This document shows positions 5,093 to 6,392 of a stretch of DNA of 6,392 nucleotides, one piece after another. This DNA is from a bacterium. GTDB taxonomy: Bacteria > UBA6262. Below the pieces are notes generated by a model. That model was not told the origin of the DNA and ran no database searches. It saw nothing but the letters and a program-made list of their open reading frames with translations. Position numbers and translations under genes: made by a program. Position 1 is the first letter of the stretch, and every line of letters starts with the position of its first letter. The stretch is taken from NCBI GenBank assembly GCA_028716025.1, contig JAQUQP010000114.1, positions 1-6,392 on the forward strand. The letters run 5' to 3'.

Positions 5093-6392
5093 ATGAAAAA
5101 ACAGAGCAAAGATGATAAACAGCTAAAACCGCTAATGGCCCTGGCGATGGATGAACAACAGCAGGCTTCCCAGTACGCCCGTAGCCTGATCGAAGCCAGT
5201 CTTGACCCCTTGGTAACTATCTCCGCAGATGGTAAAGTTACCGACGTTAATGAAGCCACCATAAAAGTAACCGGGATACCCCGGGAAAAACTCATTGGCA
5301 CCGACTTTTCAGATTATTTTACCGAGCCGGAAAAAGCCAGGGAAGGGTACCAGCAGGTATTTGCCAAAGGGTCGGTTACCGATTATCCGCTGACTATCTG
5401 CCATAAAGACGGACATCTCACCGATGTTCTCTACAATGCTTCTGTTTATCGCGATATGCAAGGTCAGGTGCTGGGAGTCTTTGCCGCTGCCCGGGATGTA
5501 ACAGAGTCCAAAAGCGTGATGCGGGAATTCGCGGAAACAAAAAACTTCCTGGACAATATTTTACAGAGCTCCACCAAGTATTCCATCATCGGGAAAGACC
5601 TCAACCATAAGATACTTTCATGGAATGAGGGAGCAAAAAGGAATTACGGTTATACGGCGGAAGAGATCATCGGACAGGACTCAAATGTCCTGCATACGCC
5701 CGAGGATGTGAATTCCGGGGCAGTTAGTAGAATGCTCAAGATAGCCTATGACAAAGGCCTGGCAGAAGGCGAGTTCATGCGGGTCAGGAAAGACAAATCC
5801 CGTTTCATGGCTAGCGTCGTGGTCACTCGCAGGAATGATGCTACCGGCCATCCTATCGGTTATCTCTTAATGAGCAACGACATCTCGGAAAAAAAGCAGG
5901 CAGACGTAAAGCTACAGCAGGCTTCGCAGTATGTACGCAGTCTGATCGAATCTTCCCTTGATCCCCTGGTCACGATCAGCGGCGATGGCAAGATCACCGA
6001 CGTTAATGATGCTACGGTTAAAGTGACCGGCGTGCTTCGCGAGCAATTGATCGGCACTGATTTTTCCAACTATTTTACCGAACCGGAAAAAGCCCGGGAA
6101 GGGTACCAACAGGTATTTGCCAAAGGATCCGTCACTGACTATCCTTTGACCATCCGCCACAAGGATGGCCGATTAACCGATGTGCTCTATAATGCCAGCG
6201 TTTACAAGGATACCGGCGGCAACGTCCTCGGCGCTTTCGCTGCCGCCCGTGACGTGACAGCCCGAAAAAAAGCTGAAACTGAATTGGCTGACCAGCGGCG
6301 GCGGGAGTTGGACAGACTGGCGGAACTGGAAAAATTCCAAAAATTGACCGTTGGGCGCGAACTCAAGATGGTGGAATTGAAAAAAGAAATAG
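5093..6392 (+). CDS. Multi-PAS signalling protein, N-terminal part (truncated by window end)
   Basis: The frame is open from 5093 to the right edge (433 codons plus one base), so the C-terminal output domain is missing. After a short Gln-rich helix (MKKQSKDDKQ to about 22) come three PAS domains. PAS 1 (about 30-137) carries DPLVTISADGKVTDVNEAT, FTEPEKAREGY and VFAAARDVT. PAS 2 (about 150-268) is of another subtype, with STKYSIIGKDL, SWNEGAKRNYGYTAEEIIG and HTPEDV, ending DISEKK. PAS 3 (about 282-389) is nearly identical to PAS 1. Residues 392-433 form a charged coiled coil containing LEKFQKLTVGRELKMVELKKE, a linker often found just before histidine kinase or GGDEF-type outputs. There are no signal peptide or membrane segments, so the visible part is cytosolic. 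PAS domains bind small ligands or sense redox state; the ligand cannot be read here. Most likely a soluble sensor histidine kinase, but the kinase part is not visible. Start chosen from AGGAG at 5081-5085. Confidence 0.9.
   Translation, partial: MKKQSKDDKQLKPLMALAMDEQQQASQYARSLIEASLDPLVTISADGKVTDVNEATIKVTGIPREKLIGTDFSDYFTEPEKAREGYQQVFAKGSVTDYPLTICHKDGHLTDVLYNASVYRDMQGQVLGVFAAARDVTESKSVMREFAETKNFLDNILQSSTKYSIIGKDLNHKILSWNEGAKRNYGYTAEEIIGQDSNVLHTPEDVNSGAVSRMLKIAYDKGLAEGEFMRVRKDKSRFMASVVVTRRNDATGHPIGYLLMSNDISEKKQADVKLQQASQYVRSLIESSLDPLVTISGDGKITDVNDATVKVTGVLREQLIGTDFSNYFTEPEKAREGYQQVFAKGSVTDYPLTIRHKDGRLTDVLYNASVYKDTGGNVLGAFAAARDVTARKKAETELADQRRRELDRLAELEKFQKLTVGRELKMVELKKEI
5159..5503 (+). repeat. 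PAS repeat unit, copy 1
   Basis: This 345-nt unit encodes residues 23-137 of the PAS protein (QQASQYARSL to AARDVT). It is matched without gaps by copy 2 exactly 756 nt downstream. By direct comparison 98 of 115 residues are identical; most DNA differences are at third codon positions. Confidence 0.9.
5915..6259 (+). repeat. PAS repeat unit, copy 2
   Basis: This unit encodes residues 275-389 (QQASQYVRSL to AARDVT), the second copy of the 345-nt PAS unit. The shared block covers the lead-in helix as well as the PAS fold, so the duplicated module is helix plus domain. Seventeen residues differ from copy 1, including C103 to R355 and H108 to R360 in the core-facing strand region. Confidence 0.9.

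Noticed and set aside
5071..6069. Two similar - strand open frames (5071-5301 and 5860-6069) that look like a repeated gene family
   Set aside because: They resemble each other only because they lie opposite the two duplicated PAS units. The + strand reading is a clear PAS protein.

Overview
The window reads as an ordinary chromosomal stretch of an uncultivated-type, Gram-negative-like bacterium. Base composition is moderate (AT-rich between genes), genes are tightly packed on one strand, two products carry export signals, and there is a stand-alone hemerythrin and a multi-PAS sensor protein. That mix suits anaerobic or microaerobic environmental lineages, such as deltaproteobacterial or Omnitrophota-type genomes. 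No marker gene fixes the taxonomy, so this is a weak guess. All supported genes are on the + strand; I found no tRNA, rRNA, CRISPR array, IS element or integrase.

Region 1 (about 138-4669) looks like one five-gene transcription unit. In order it holds: (i) an exported protein with a C-terminal YiiX/YebB-type permuted papain-like domain; (ii) an exported nine-repeat ankyrin protein whose ATG overlaps the stop of (i) as ATGA; (iii) a fusion of a DUF1330 alpha/beta-barrel domain to a roughly ten-helix membrane domain; (iv) a small membrane protein overlapping (iii) by 31 nt; and (v) a bacteriohemerythrin with all seven diiron ligands. Gaps are -4, +17, -31 and +14 nt. The first 131 nt may hold the 3' end of another gene. 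The block ends in two adjacent hairpins at 4682-4736.

Region 2 (4740-5077) is a short unit of its own: a consensus TATAAT promoter with an 8-bp palindrome over the -35 region, a 59-residue excisionase/MerR-like helix-turn-helix protein, and a good intrinsic terminator.

Region 3 (5093 to the right edge) is the N-terminal 433 residues of a cytosolic PAS-repeat signalling protein, cut by the window end. PAS 1 and PAS 3 are near-copies (98 of 115 residues identical) spaced exactly 756 nt apart, with a different PAS between them. Only 15 nt separate the terminator tail from this start codon, so its transcription probably comes by read-through of that hairpin or from a promoter inside the small HTH gene.

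The most interesting points are the translationally coupled pair of exported permuted papain-like enzyme and exported ankyrin protein, the DUF1330-membrane fusion beside an unknown small membrane protein, and the possible attenuation of the PAS gene. None is shown here to be a new system.
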